Position numbers and translations under genes: made by a program. Positions 19,015 to 27,963 of a DNA stretch of 64,000 bases are shown piece by piece; within the stretch, counting starts at the first letter, position 1; each line of letters begins with the position of its first letter. Below the pieces are notes generated by a model. It did not search any database. It was not told the origin of the DNA and was given only the letters and a program-made list of their open reading frames with translations. Origin of the DNA: Deltaproteobacteria bacterium (GTDB taxonomy: Bacteria; Desulfobacterota; Desulfobacteria; Desulfobacterales; Desulfatirhabdiaceae); contig JACRBZ010000014.1 in NCBI GenBank assembly GCA_016219185.1, forward strand, positions 1-64,000. Reading direction: 5' to 3'.

Positions 19015-20056
19015 GGGTTGCCCTTAACTGCCCACAGGCAGCGGAAATATCCTGGCCCTTGCTGTTTCGGACCATGGCCGTATAATGGTGCTGAACCAGT
19101 ATGTCCTGAAATTTCAGGATGATTTTTTCATCGGGTCTTCGGAACAGACTTCCGGGATGTTCATTGAATGGGATCAGATTGATTTTGGCCCTGATGGGCC
19201 GCAGCAGTTTTGTCAGGCGCAGGGCGTCTTCCGGAGAATCGTTAATACCCTGGATTAAAATATATTCAAATGTGATGCGTTTCCGGGGTGCAAGGGGATA
19301 CTGCCGGCAGGCTTCCAGAAGATTTTCCAGAGGATATTTCTTATTAATGGGCATAAGCCTGCTGCGGGTTTCATTGTCCGTTGCATTGAGTGATATCGCA
19401 AGGTTGACCGTGACATCCTTTCCCAGTTGCAGCAGTTCCGGAACCAGGCCGGCTGTCGAGAGGGTAATTTTTCGGGTTGAAAATTCGAGTCCAAAATCCC
19501 TGTCAGTCAGGATACGAACAGCTTGAACCACATTCGAATAATTGGCAAGCGGCTCCCCCATTCCCATCAGGACGATGTTGGATAGAGGCAGGGTTCCGAT
19601 ATGTTTTTTGATATCCCGGACCTGAGAAACGATTTCGCCGGCCGTGAGGTTTCGAATGAAACCGCCTCTTGCCGTCAGGCAGAACTTGCATCCCATTGCA
19701 CACCCCACCTGGCTGGAAATGCACAGGGTGAAGTGGTTTTTTTCAGGAATCAGCACGGTCTCAACATGGTTGCCGTCCGCCAGTCTGAAAAGATATTTTT
19801 GGGAACCGTCCCGGGATGTCTCAACTCTCTCGATCTGCAGACGGGAAATGACAAAATGGGCGGCAAGTTTTTCTCTCAGTTCTTGACCCAGGTCCGTCAT
19901 GCTGTTAAACTGATCAACTTGATGGGAAAAAACCCATTTTAAAATCTGACCGGCGCGGTAGGGTTTGATTCCGTTTGCCTCCAGCCAGGCCCCCAGTTGT
20001 TCCCTGCTCAGGTTTTTGATGTCCATCTGTGTGGATGTGTTCATGCCAGTTTTCAT
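19001..20056 (-). CDS. rlmN: Dual-specificity 23S rRNA/tRNA adenosine C2-methyltransferase
   Basis: RlmN methylates A2503 of 23S rRNA and A37 of some tRNAs by a radical SAM mechanism. The 351-residue protein has the cluster motif CAMGCKFCLTARGGF, the MGMGEPLANY SAM segment, SLNATDNETRSRLMPINK, and the C-terminal mobile loop Cys in SAACGQL near residue 342. An inner ATG at 20044 (MDIKNLSREQL) is also possible and fits the family well. The gene runs divergently from ffh across about 95 bases. Confidence 0.94.
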   Translation of the reverse strand: MKTGMNTSTQMDIKNLSREQLGAWLEANGIKPYRAGQILKWVFSHQVDQFNSMTDLGQELREKLAAHFVISRLQIERVETSRDGSQKYLFRLADGNHVETVLIPEKNHFTLCISSQVGCAMGCKFCLTARGGFIRNLTAGEIVSQVRDIKKHIGTLPLSNIVLMGMGEPLANYSNVVQAVRILTDRDFGLEFSTRKITLSTAGLVPELLQLGKDVTVNLAISLNATDNETRSRLMPINKKYPLENLLEACRQYPLAPRKRITFEYILIQGINDSPEDALRLTKLLRPIRAKINLIPFNEHPGSLFRRPDEKIILKFQDILVQHHYTAMVRNSKGQDISAACGQLRATHEIT

Positions 20057-20090
20057 ATTTTTGGCCTTTTATAAAAAATAAACTATTTTC

Positions 20091-20119
20091 TTGACATACC
20101 ACTTCTCCCATATTATTTT
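20091..20119 (+). promoter_or_regulatory. Candidate sigma70 promoter for ffh
   Basis: TTGACA (20091-20096), a 17-base spacer and TATTTT (20114-20119) lie 33 bases before the ffh start, in an AT-rich divergent gap. Only the -35 is perfect; an alternative -10, TATTAT at 20111, would give a spacer of 14. It could drive the whole ffh-rpsP-khpA-rimM-trmD run. Confidence 0.45.
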
Positions 20120-20151
20120 CAAGGATTTAGTAACGCCATTAGGTGAATTTT

Positions 20152-21486
20152 ATGTTTGACAATCTCAGCGACAAACTGAATGCTATTTTTAAACAGCTCA
20201 AGGGTCACGGAACGCTGTCTGAAAAAAATATTCAGGATGGATTGAAAGAAGTGCGACTGGCGCTTCTTGAGGCCGACGTCCACTATAAGGTGGTCAAAAA
20301 ATTCGTCGCTGATATCAAGGACCGGGCATTGGGCCAGGAAGTCATGTCCAGTTTGACGCCTGGCCAGCAGGTCATCAAGATCGTCAACGAAGAACTGACC
20401 CGGTTGATGGGTTCGCGGCAGGAGGATTTAAACCTGTCGGGGGAAAGACCGGTTTCCATTATGCTCATTGGGCTTCAGGGGTCCGGAAAAACCACAACAG
20501 CCGGAAAACTTTCGATATTTTTAAGAAAAAAAGGAAAAAAGCCCTATCTGGTTCCTGCCGATGTCTATCGTCCGGCAGCCATTGAACAGCTTAAGAAACT
20601 TGGGGATCAGCTTTCGATTCCGGTGTTTCCTTCGACCCCGGAAATGGATCCGGTGGACATCTGCATGGAAGCCAGAAACCGGGCTCAGCGGGAAGGCCTG
20701 GATACGCTGATTCTGGATACTGCAGGCCGGCTTCACGTTGATACGGATCTGATGCAGGAACTCATCCGCATTCGGGACCGGGTGAAGCCATCGGATATTT
20801 TGCTGGTGGCCGATGCCATGACCGGTCAGGACGCCGTGAACATTGCCACTGCCTTTAACGATGCGCTGAATATCGGCGGCGTGATTCTGACCAAAATGGA
20901 CGGAGATGCCAGGGGCGGGGCTGCGATTTCCATCAAGACGGTCATCGATAAGCCCATAAAATTCATTGGCGTTGGTGAAAAACTAAACGATTTTGAAGTG
21001 TTCCATCCGGATCGAATGGCATCCCGGATTCTGGGAATGGGGGACGTCCTGACCATGATTGAGAAGGCTCAATCCGTGGTGGACGAAAAACAGGCTGTCG
21101 AGCTGGAGAGAAAGCTTCGAAAAAACCAGTTTACCCTTGAGGATTTCCGGGATCAGATGATTCAGATTCGAAAAATGGGATCTTTGACCGATCTGATTAA
21201 CATGATTCCGGGTGTGGGTCAAAACAAACAACTGAAGGATCTTCAGGTGGATGAAAAAGAACTGGGCCGGGTTGTGGCCATTATCAATTCCATGACCCCG
21301 CTGGAGCGTCACAAGCACGGCATTATCAACGGCAGCCGAAGAAAGCGCATTGCCGGCGGCAGTGGCACAACGGTCCAGGATGTGAATCAATTGCTGAAAA
21401 ACTACGACCATGTCATGAAGATGATGAAGAAAATAAACAAGGGCGGCCTCAAGAAGTTCGGAAGAGGCTTTTCGCCATTTAAATAA
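20152..21486 (+). CDS. ffh: Signal recognition particle protein Ffh
   Basis: Ffh binds 4.5S RNA and targets nascent membrane proteins to FtsY. The 444-residue protein has the N domain, the GTPase G domain with GLQGSGKTTTAGKL (about 104-117), LDTAGRLHVD and TKMDGDARGG, and a Met-rich M domain (MIQIRKMGSLTDLINMIPG, then MTPLERHKH ... SGTTVQDVN). AGGTGA at proper distance supports ATG 20152 over the GTG at 20143. It leads a translation-related operon with rpsP 40 bases downstream. Confidence 0.96.
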   Translation: MFDNLSDKLNAIFKQLKGHGTLSEKNIQDGLKEVRLALLEADVHYKVVKKFVADIKDRALGQEVMSSLTPGQQVIKIVNEELTRLMGSRQEDLNLSGERPVSIMLIGLQGSGKTTTAGKLSIFLRKKGKKPYLVPADVYRPAAIEQLKKLGDQLSIPVFPSTPEMDPVDICMEARNRAQREGLDTLILDTAGRLHVDTDLMQELIRIRDRVKPSDILLVADAMTGQDAVNIATAFNDALNIGGVILTKMDGDARGGAAISIKTVIDKPIKFIGVGEKLNDFEVFHPDRMASRILGMGDVLTMIEKAQSVVDEKQAVELERKLRKNQFTLEDFRDQMIQIRKMGSLTDLINMIPGVGQNKQLKDLQVDEKELGRVVAIINSMTPLERHKHGIINGSRRKRIAGGSGTTVQDVNQLLKNYDHVMKMMKKINKGGLKKFGRGFSPFK

Positions 21487-21526
21487 TTTGTGAATTTAAC
21501 CATTACACCGTTACAAGGAGAAATAA

Positions 21527-21781
21527 ATGTCTGTTAAAATTAGACTGGCCAGACACGGCGCAAAAAAACGACCTTTTTACCGTATCGTGGCAGCAGATGG
21601 GCAATGTCCCAGGGATGGCAAATTCCTGGAAAATCTGGGGACCTATAACCCGCTGAACACTCCGGCTGAAGTTACCCTGAAAACGGATCGCGTTCAGTAT
21701 TGGATAGGCCAGGGTGCAACGCCGACCGATACGGTCAAGAGCATATTGAAAAAACAGGGTATATCGGATATCCCTGCCTGA
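21527..21781 (+). CDS. rpsP: 30S ribosomal protein S16
   Basis: An 84-residue S16, opening [20 protein letters not shown] and including [12 protein letters not shown], both diagnostic. A clear AAGGAG ribosome binding site lies upstream. It sits in the classic rpsP-khpA-rimM-trmD-rplS order. Confidence 0.98.
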   Translation: MSVKIRLARHGAKKRPFYRIVAADGQCPRDGKFLENLGTYNPLNTPAEVTLKTDRVQYWIGQGATPTDTVKSILKKQGISDIPA

Positions 21782-21839
21782 AGTCCTTGATCATGACGTC
21801 ATTTCTGGATTCTCGCCTGCCAGCCAAGGAGATGGAGCT

Positions 21840-22070
21840 ATGAAAGATCTGATCGGTTACATTGCCCGAGCGCTTGTTGACCATCCCGAACAGGTGTCGG
21901 TTTCAGAGATCGAGGGGAACCAGACCTCGGTGCTGGAGCTTAAGGTTGCTAAAGAGGATTTGGGAAAAGTCATTGGCAAACAGGGGCGAACGGCCAGGGC
22001 TATGCGAACCATTCTGAGCGCAGCTTCCGCCAAGATCAAGAAACGGACGGTCCTTGAAATCATCGAATAA
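21840..22070 (+). CDS. khpA: KH-domain RNA-binding protein KhpA
   Basis: A 76-residue single type II KH domain. The RNA-binding [18 protein letters not shown] loop (GxxG as GKQG) is complete. KhpA pairs with KhpB in other bacteria and affects small-RNA binding and cell size; the position between rpsP and rimM is the usual one. A GGAGATGGAGCT stretch precedes the ATG. Confidence 0.95.
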   Translation: MKDLIGYIARALVDHPEQVSVSEIEGNQTSVLELKVAKEDLGKVIGKQGRTARAMRTILSAASAKIKKRTVLEIIE

Positions 22071-22085
22071 GGCTGCTGAAGCAAA

Positions 22086-22598
22086 ATGAATCCGGATACC
22101 TGTGTGACCATCGGAAAGATTGTCGGCGTCCATGGCATCAAGGGATATGTCAAGATTCACTGCGAGGCAGAATCCTTTTTACTATTTGCGCCTGGTCATT
22201 CCGTGATCGTTCGGGATCCGAAAGGCGGAAGCCGCAAGACGGAGATTGTGGATGCCAGGCCTCAGGGACGCATGCTGCTTCTCTTGTTAAAAGGGGTTTC
22301 CGATCGCAACACGGCTGAAACGCTGCCCGGTTCGGATCTGCTGGTGGAAAAATCCAGCCTGCCGGAACTTGAGCCGGACACATATTACTGGGCGGATATT
22401 GTGGGGATGTCGGTGGTTACTGTGGATGGGCACCTTGTGGGGACTGTCGCATCCCTCATCGAGACCGGCAGCAACGATGTTTATGTGGTTCAAACCCGGG
22501 ATGCCGGTGAAATTCTGATTCCAGCCATTGCTTCGGTTGTTCTGGAAATTGATCTGAACCGGAAGATCATGCGGGTGAATCTTCCTGAAGGCCTGTAA
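22086..22598 (+). CDS. rimM: Ribosome maturation factor RimM
   Basis: RimM assists assembly of the 30S head around S19. The 170-residue protein has the N-terminal IGKIVGVHGIKGYVKIH barrel start, the YYWADIVGMSV linker to the PRC-barrel domain (about residue 98 on) and the C-terminal LIPAIASVVLEIDLNRKIM. Only 15 bases separate it from khpA. Confidence 0.95.
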   Translation: MNPDTCVTIGKIVGVHGIKGYVKIHCEAESFLLFAPGHSVIVRDPKGGSRKTEIVDARPQGRMLLLLLKGVSDRNTAETLPGSDLLVEKSSLPELEPDTYYWADIVGMSVVTVDGHLVGTVASLIETGSNDVYVVQTRDAGEILIPAIASVVLEIDLNRKIMRVNLPEGL

Positions 22599-22658
22599 AA
22601 GAAAATCGTCTGTTATGAGGCAAAGGCAGCAGAAGCAGGTCATTGCCGGAAGTCGTCT

Positions 22659-23447
22659 ATGAATTTTATCGCATTGACAATTTTCCCGGAAATGTTCCAG
22701 CGCTTCTGGGATCATGGCATTGTCAGGCGTGCCATTGAACAGGGTGTCATTTCCGCATCTGCCGTGAATATCCGGGAGTTTGCCGCAGGCAGGCATCAGG
22801 TGACCGATGACAGACCTTATGGCGGCGGAAACGGTATGGTCATGAAGCCGGAGCCTCTGGCCGCAGCCATTCGGTGGGCGGCAAAATCCGTGCCAGATGC
22901 CAGAACGGTCTATCTGTCTCCGCAGGGCCGGGTGTTTAATCAGGAGATTGCCGCGGAACTTTCCATGCAGCCCGGACTGATTTTGATTTGCGGCCGGTAC
23001 GAGGGCATCGACGAGCGAATTTGTCAGCAGTTTGTGGATGATGAAATTTCGATCGGCGATTATGTATTGACCGGCGGCGAGCTGCCGGCAATGGTATTGA
23101 TTGAAGCCGTAACCCGGTTGATCCCCGGCGCTCTTGGGGGCGATGAATCCGCGCAAAAGGATTCCTTTAGCGACAACCTTCTGGAACACGGCCATTATAC
23201 GCGGCCTTCGAATTTCGAAGGCGATACGGTTCCGGATGTTTTGCTTTCGGGCAATCATGCCCAAATTGAGAAATGGCGACTGGAATCGTCGCTGATCCGT
23301 ACGGTTTTGAAACGCAAGGATTTATTGATGCAGCGCCAGCTCACACTGGCTGAGGTTCGAATTCTTCAACAGTGGCGTCTGGACATTGACCATATTCTGC
23401 AGTCCCAAACTATATCTGGCGTTGGCCCATTACCCGGTCGTCAATAA
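22659..23447 (+). CDS. trmD: tRNA (guanine-N1)-methyltransferase
   Basis: TrmD makes m1G37 in tRNAs with a G36 and prevents +1 frameshifting. The 262-residue SPOUT protein has FTIFPEMF-like start, DDRPYGGGNGMVMKPEP, YLSPQGRVFNQ, ICGRYEGIDERI and the knot segment SIGDYVLTGGELPAM. Its last 62 bases are shared, in another frame, with the next gene, so its C-terminal ILQSQTISGVGPLPGRQ tail is under a double coding constraint. Confidence 0.96.
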   Translation: MNFIALTIFPEMFQRFWDHGIVRRAIEQGVISASAVNIREFAAGRHQVTDDRPYGGGNGMVMKPEPLAAAIRWAAKSVPDARTVYLSPQGRVFNQEIAAELSMQPGLILICGRYEGIDERICQQFVDDEISIGDYVLTGGELPAMVLIEAVTRLIPGALGGDESAQKDSFSDNLLEHGHYTRPSNFEGDTVPDVLLSGNHAQIEKWRLESSLIRTVLKRKDLLMQRQLTLAEVRILQQWRLDIDHILQSQTISGVGPLPGRQ

Positions 23448-23967
23448 GCGCGGGGAGATCATCGCATCGGCGGTGACCAACCTGGATATTCATGACATGG
23501 CAAGGGCTGTCAGAACTTATGGTGCCAGGGCGCTTTATATCGTCACCCCGCTTGAGGATCAACAGGCGCTGGTCAAGACGCTGGTTTCGCACTGGACAAC
23601 AGGTTCAGGGTCTGTGTATAATCCAAAGCGATGTCAGGCACTGGAAATGGTCTGTATTCAGGATACCCTGGAAAAGGCTTGTGAGGACATCGCCCTGCGG
23701 GGAGAAGGGTATCCCCGGATCGTCGTGACCAGCGCAAAAAATCATCCCGGGGGCATTTCCATATCCCGGTTCCGGGATCTTCTGGAAACAGGAAGTCCCT
23801 GTCTGCTGGTGTTCGGCACGGCATGGGGGCTTTCACAGGATTGCATGGAAGCGGCGGATCATATTCTGGAACCGATTCGCGGCAATACGGAGTATAACCA
23901 TCTGTCTGTCCGTTCCGCGACATCCATTATTCTGGATCGCCTGCTGGGGCGACCATCGGTGGAATGA
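23386..23967 (+). CDS. SPOUT-like RNA methyltransferase (Methyltrn_RNA_4 type)
   Basis: A 193-residue protein of the TrmD-linked RNA methyltransferase family. Conserved segments are LYLALAHYPVVNKRGEI, SAVTNLDIHDMARAVRTYG, VVTSAKNHPGGIS and FGTAWGLSQ, the last two forming a SPOUT-type SAM knot. The RNA target is not known to me. No ATG precedes the conserved N-terminus; a TTG at 23386 inside trmD is the best start and gives a 62-base overlap. It lies between trmD and rplS, as in other deltaproteobacteria and clostridia. Confidence 0.82.
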   Translation: MTIFCSPKLYLALAHYPVVNKRGEIIASAVTNLDIHDMARAVRTYGARALYIVTPLEDQQALVKTLVSHWTTGSGSVYNPKRCQALEMVCIQDTLEKACEDIALRGEGYPRIVVTSAKNHPGGISISRFRDLLETGSPCLLVFGTAWGLSQDCMEAADHILEPIRGNTEYNHLSVRSATSIILDRLLGRPSVE

Positions 23968-24048
23968 CTGTTAAACTCGGGGTTTATTATCCTGATCATT
24001 TACATATTAATCTGTCAAATCGTTAGATAACAATTTATTGGGGGAGTC

Positions 24049-24393
24049 ATGGAAACTGTCAAACTTTTGGAAAAAGAAATGATGCGGCTGGATTTGCCGC
24101 AATTTTCAGCCGGGGATACGGTAAAGGTTCATGTCAAAATCAAGGAAGGTGAAAAAGAACGTATTCAGGCTTTCGAAGGTGTGGTGATCAGCAAGCGCAG
24201 AGGCACCACAAATGCAACCTTCATGGTCAGAAAAGTTTCTTACGGGATCGGGGTTGAGCGTATTTTTCCGCTGCATTCACCGATTATCGACCGGATTGAA
24301 GTGGTTTCAAAAGGAGATGTACGGCGGGCCAAAATTTATTATATTCGGAAATTGAAGGGTAAGGCCGCCAGAATTAAAGAAGATCGCTCCTGA
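24049..24393 (+). CDS. rplS: 50S ribosomal protein L19
   Basis: A 114-residue L19: [50 protein letters not shown] and the C-terminal [17 protein letters not shown] are all family hallmarks. A GGGGGAG ribosome binding site precedes the ATG. It follows the SPOUT gene after an 81-base AT-rich gap. Confidence 0.98.
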   Translation: METVKLLEKEMMRLDLPQFSAGDTVKVHVKIKEGEKERIQAFEGVVISKRRGTTNATFMVRKVSYGIGVERIFPLHSPIIDRIEVVSKGDVRRAKIYYIRKLKGKAARIKEDRS

Positions 24394-24402
24394 AAAGGCC
24401 AC

Positions 24403-25047
24403 ATGGGGATTGACCAGTGGAGATTCGAGAATCAGGCACGCCGGAGCGGTTTGACGCGAATCGCGGGTGTTGATGAGGCTGGCCGGGGTCCCCTGGCCGG
24501 TCCGGTTGTATCAGCCGCCGTAATTCTCCCTTTTCCCTTTCCGGTTTCGGGAGTAACGGATTCCAAAAAGCTGACTCCAAAAAAGCGACAGGTGCTCTAT
24601 CATCAGATCTATGAACATGCCGATGCCATCGGTATCGGCATCGTGGATCCCGGCGAGATTGACAGAACAAATATTTTAAAGGCTTCCCTGCTGTCAATGG
24701 TCATGGCTGTCAATAACCTTTCTCCCATGCCGGAACACGTGTTGATTGACGGGATTTTCAGCCTGCCGGTTTCGCTGTCGCAGGAAGCCATCCCCAAAGG
24801 AGATGCCTTGAGCATATCCATCGGGGCTGCCTCCATTATCGCAAAAGTGACCCGGGACAGCCTGATGGAACGCTATCACGAAGACTATCCGGACTTTGGT
24901 TTTGCCATTCACAAGGGATATCCGACTCCGTTTCACAAAGAAGCCATCAGGCTTTATGGCTGTTCTCCCATTCACCGGAAAAGCTTTAAAGGGGTAAAGG
25001 AGCGGGCGGATCATGGTCAATTCCTTTCAGATCTTCGGGAAAAATAA
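24403..25047 (+). CDS. rnhB: Ribonuclease HII
   Basis: RNase HII cuts RNA in RNA-DNA hybrids and at single ribonucleotides. The 214-residue protein has the catalytic GVDEAGRGPLAGPV (DEAGRG), the VTDSKKLTPKKR segment, LIDG, and ASIIAKVTRD with the third acidic residue. Its end overlaps yraN by 35 bases. Confidence 0.96.
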   Translation: MGIDQWRFENQARRSGLTRIAGVDEAGRGPLAGPVVSAAVILPFPFPVSGVTDSKKLTPKKRQVLYHQIYEHADAIGIGIVDPGEIDRTNILKASLLSMVMAVNNLSPMPEHVLIDGIFSLPVSLSQEAIPKGDALSISIGAASIIAKVTRDSLMERYHEDYPDFGFAIHKGYPTPFHKEAIRLYGCSPIHRKSFKGVKERADHGQFLSDLREK

Positions 25048-25384
25048 TGAATCCCTGGCAGCGCTCTATTTAAAGCGGCAGGGATACCGCATTATTGAAC
25101 AGAATTACCGCACCCGCATGGGGGAAATCGATATCATCGCCAAAGACAACGAAACCATCGCCTTTGTCGAGGTCAAATCCAGATCTTCCGCGGCCTTCGG
25201 CAACCCCAAATATGCCGTCACCCTTCAAAAACAACGCAAAATTTCAAAACTAGCCCTTCAGTATCTCAAGTCCACCCATCAAAGCCATGTCCGGGCCCGT
25301 TTTGATGTGGTGGCGATATTTTCAAACTCCGGACGGGACACCATCGAGCTTATCAAAAATGCCTTTGAACTTACCGGTCGTTGA
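25013..25384 (+). CDS. yraN: YraN family (UPF0102) endonuclease-like protein
   Basis: A 123-residue UPF0102 protein with the restriction-endonuclease-like fold: GEIDIIAKDNETIAFVEVKSRS carries the acidic residues and ExK of the nuclease core. The cellular role is not established. It starts inside rnhB and its end overlaps the likely rsmI start by 26 bases. Confidence 0.92.
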   Translation: MVNSFQIFGKNNESLAALYLKRQGYRIIEQNYRTRMGEIDIIAKDNETIAFVEVKSRSSAAFGNPKYAVTLQKQRKISKLALQYLKSTHQSHVRARFDVVAIFSNSGRDTIELIKNAFELTGR

Positions 25385-26246
25385 CACGCCGCAAGGTGTT
25401 GAAAAGGGAGCGCTCTATGTGGTGGCAACCCCGATCGGCAATTTCGAGGACATCACCCTGCGCGCCCTGAACGTGTTGTCCGGCGTGGACATGGTGGCTG
25501 CCGAGGATACCCGCCTTACCGGCAGGATGCTTTCCCGGTACCAGATCTCATCTCCGCTCATTTCCTATCACGATCACAATGAAGCCGAACGCGCTCCCCA
25601 GTTCATTCAAAAACTTCAGGATGGCATCTCTATTGCATTGGTATCCGATGCCGGCACCCCATCGGTATCTGATCCGGGATACCGGCTGATCTGTGCGGCG
25701 ATTCAGGCAGGCATCAAGGTGATTCCCGTTCCCGGCGTATCCGCAGCCATTGCCGCCCTCAGCGTTTCCGGCCTTCCCACGGATGCCTTCGTGTTTTTGG
25801 GGTTTCCTCCCAAAAAACAGGCCCGGCGAATGGCCTTGTTGAAGGATATTGAAAACGAACCCAGAACCCTGATATTTTATGAATCTCCAAAGCGGGTGCT
25901 CTCTTTTTTGAATGATGCGCTGGCGGTTCTAGGAAATCGCTCCGGAGTCGTATGCCGGGAAATGACCAAACGGTATGAAGAATTTATTCGGGGGCACATT
26001 TCCGAGATGCTGGCGGATCTGTCCGGTCGCAGGGAGATTAAAGGCGAATGTACCCTGGTGTTTTCCGGGAAAAACAAGGACAATCCCCTTTCCGCCGAAT
26101 CCCTGGAAAGCAGCGTTTCGGAGTTTCTCGTGAACCCGGCGGAAAGCCCGGGTGAGCTTGCCAGGAAAATTGCACTCAAATTCGGCATTTCCCGAAAAGC
26201 CGCCTATCAAATGATTTTGTCTGAAAAAGCCAAAGGTGAACAATAA
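25359..26246 (+). CDS. rsmI: 16S rRNA (cytidine-2'-O)-methyltransferase
   Basis: RsmI makes the 2'-O-methyl of C1402 in 16S rRNA. The 295-residue protein has LYVVATPIGNFEDITLRAL, AAEDTRLTGRML, SDAGTPSVSDPG, the PVPGVSAAIAALSVSGLP stretch and FYESPKRVLSFL, all tetrapyrrole-methylase-fold RsmI motifs. A longer in-frame extension to 25287 exists but lacks similarity; the ATG at 25359 inside yraN fits best. It ends the block that began with ffh. Confidence 0.94.
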   Translation: MPLNLPVVDTPQGVEKGALYVVATPIGNFEDITLRALNVLSGVDMVAAEDTRLTGRMLSRYQISSPLISYHDHNEAERAPQFIQKLQDGISIALVSDAGTPSVSDPGYRLICAAIQAGIKVIPVPGVSAAIAALSVSGLPTDAFVFLGFPPKKQARRMALLKDIENEPRTLIFYESPKRVLSFLNDALAVLGNRSGVVCREMTKRYEEFIRGHISEMLADLSGRREIKGECTLVFSGKNKDNPLSAESLESSVSEFLVNPAESPGELARKIALKFGISRKAAYQMILSEKAKGEQ

Positions 26247-26461
26247 TCCGGTAATTGACGGCCCGAACACTGTTTTCAGTACACCACCTGCACATGAACA
26301 CCCCTCTCTTTGAAATTGGTGGACAGAGGAGATTCCCAAGCGCGTAGACAAGGTAATCCTCCTTTCCCAAAGGAGGGAGATCAATGAAAGGTATCAATCC
26401 GATAACCTTTTGACGTTGAAACGTGATACTTTTATATAACCCCAGAGGGACGAGGATAACG
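26247..26461 (+). other. Gap between rsmI and the universal stress protein gene
   Basis: 215 bases without a gene. A hairpin with an 8-bp stem, CCTCCTTT/AAAGGAGG (26358-26365 with 26369-26376), is related to the palindromic repeats seen elsewhere in the window. It is not followed by a T run. No promoter stands out. Confidence 0.5.
26358..26376. repeat. CCTCCTTT/AAAGGAGG hairpin
   Basis: A perfect 8-bp stem with a 3-base loop. The core matches the pyrimidine-purine palindromes at 38.89, 62.83 and 63.2 kb, so it may be a degenerate member of that dispersed family. Confidence 0.45.
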
Positions 26462-27391
26462 ATGGAGAAAAAAATACTTCTTCCGGTAGATGATTCGATT
26501 CATTCCAGAAACGCCATTCACTATGCAGTAAAGATTTCTTCAGCGGTAAAAAACCTGACCTATACATTGTACCATGTGCAGCCGTCCATTTCACATTTTT
26601 TACTGGAAGAAGCCAAAACTGATGGGCTGAAGCAAATGGATCTGAATCATCTGGCACAAAAACATGAAGACGCTTCACGGGCTTTGCTGGATAAATACAA
26701 AAAGAAGATGACGGATCTGGGGGTGAATTCCGGCCATATTCAAGTGGTCACCCAGCCCAGAAAACTGGGACATGCCAAGGACATCATCGAATATGCCCAG
26801 CAAGGCCACTATGACGCCATTGCCGTGGGTCGAAGGGGGATTTCCCGGCTTCAGGAAACCTTTTCAGGCAGCATCACCTCAAACCTTCTGGAACACTCCC
26901 GGATCATTCCGGTCTGGGTCATTGACGGTCAGGTTACCTCAACCCGCATCATGATCGCGGTTGACGGATCCGAGAGCTCCCTGAGGGCCGTTGATCATCT
27001 TAGTTTCATGACGGCAGGAAATGCCGATATTGCGATTACCCTTTTTCATGTCATGCCCAGATTCAGCGATTTCTGCCCGTTGGAAATAGAGAAGCCTACG
27101 GAGACAATCGACAAGATTCTTATCCAGGGAAGCAAGCGCTGCATCGATCATTTTTATGCCCTGGCATTGCAGCGATTTAAAGAAGCCGGCTTTCAGGACA
27201 GTCAGATTCATCTGAAAATGATCGAGCGCCTGTATAATATCGGCAGTGCCATTGTTGAGGAAGCCAGGGAAGGGGGCTACGGTACGGTGGTGGTGGGAAG
27301 GCGGGGGGCCGGCAACGCCTTTTTCATGGGCAGCGTCTCTCGAAGTGTGCTGGGAAAGTCGACTGACTGTGCGCTTTGGGTGGTTTCCTGA
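26462..27391 (+). CDS. Universal stress protein, tandem UspA domains
   Basis: A 309-residue protein with two UspA domains, about 1-150 and 160-309. Each ends in the nucleotide-binding pattern: VGRRGISRLQETFSGSITSN in the first and VGRRGAGNAFFMGSVSRS in the second (G-x2-G-x8/9-G-S). Family members bind ATP and act in stress survival; the trigger here is not visible. The ATG at 26462 follows a GAGG element. Two bases separate it from the next gene. Confidence 0.9.
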   Translation: MEKKILLPVDDSIHSRNAIHYAVKISSAVKNLTYTLYHVQPSISHFLLEEAKTDGLKQMDLNHLAQKHEDASRALLDKYKKKMTDLGVNSGHIQVVTQPRKLGHAKDIIEYAQQGHYDAIAVGRRGISRLQETFSGSITSNLLEHSRIIPVWVIDGQVTSTRIMIAVDGSESSLRAVDHLSFMTAGNADIAITLFHVMPRFSDFCPLEIEKPTETIDKILIQGSKRCIDHFYALALQRFKEAGFQDSQIHLKMIERLYNIGSAIVEEAREGGYGTVVVGRRGAGNAFFMGSVSRSVLGKSTDCALWVVS

Positions 27392-27392
27392 A

Positions 27393-27938
27393 ATGAGCTC
27401 CCGGCGTTTTGCCCTTCAGCCGTTTCCTGAAGCCGGATCGGCGCCCAGTCTAAAAATTGAAGGCGAGATCTCCAGAGTTTCCAATAGACTCGCCATCCGG
27501 TATGAGCTTTTGGGGCATCTATCGGAAATCATGATCCCCCTGCCGGCGGATTTGCCGGCCCGTAAGAACGCTCTGTGGGAAGAAACCTGTTTCGAGTTCT
27601 TCATGGCTGCCAAGGATTCTTCCCCATATTGGGAATTTAATCTCTCTCCAGCCGGCCACTGGAATGTTTTTCGCTTTGCCGCATATCGGGAAGGGATGCA
27701 AGAGGATATGGCCTTTGAGGCGCTTTCGTTTGACGTCCAGCGCCATTCAAGCGCTTTGTCGCTTTCCCTGGAAATTGATCCGGAAAGGATCATCCAGCCA
27801 GGCCAAGTCCTGGAGATCGGCATCAGTGCCGTTATCACATGCAAGAGTGGTGAGACGAGCTACTGGGCGCTCGCACATCTCGGTCAGCAGGCGGATTTCC
27901 ATCGACGGGACAGTTTTGTGATTAAATTGCAGCGCTGA
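27393..27938 (+). CDS. DOMON-like domain protein
   Basis: A 181-residue soluble protein that resembles the DOMON-like family: LAIRYELLGHLSEIMIP, RKNALWEETCFEFFMA, YWEFNLSPAGHWNVFRF and SYWALAHLGQQADFHRRDSF. DOMON domains bind haem or sugars elsewhere, but no axial ligand is identified here, so I leave the function open. Its ATG is one base after the stress-protein stop, so the two should be co-translated. It is followed by a perfect 12-bp hairpin. Confidence 0.72.
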   Translation: MSSRRFALQPFPEAGSAPSLKIEGEISRVSNRLAIRYELLGHLSEIMIPLPADLPARKNALWEETCFEFFMAAKDSSPYWEFNLSPAGHWNVFRFAAYREGMQEDMAFEALSFDVQRHSSALSLSLEIDPERIIQPGQVLEIGISAVITCKSGETSYWALAHLGQQADFHRRDSFVIKLQR

Positions 27939-27963
27939 TTCAGGTGGGGCTGATCACGTCATT

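Noticed and set aside
22287..23264. Minus-strand frame of 325 codons opposite rimM and trmD
   Set aside because: Both plus-strand genes are certain; the frame has no family features.
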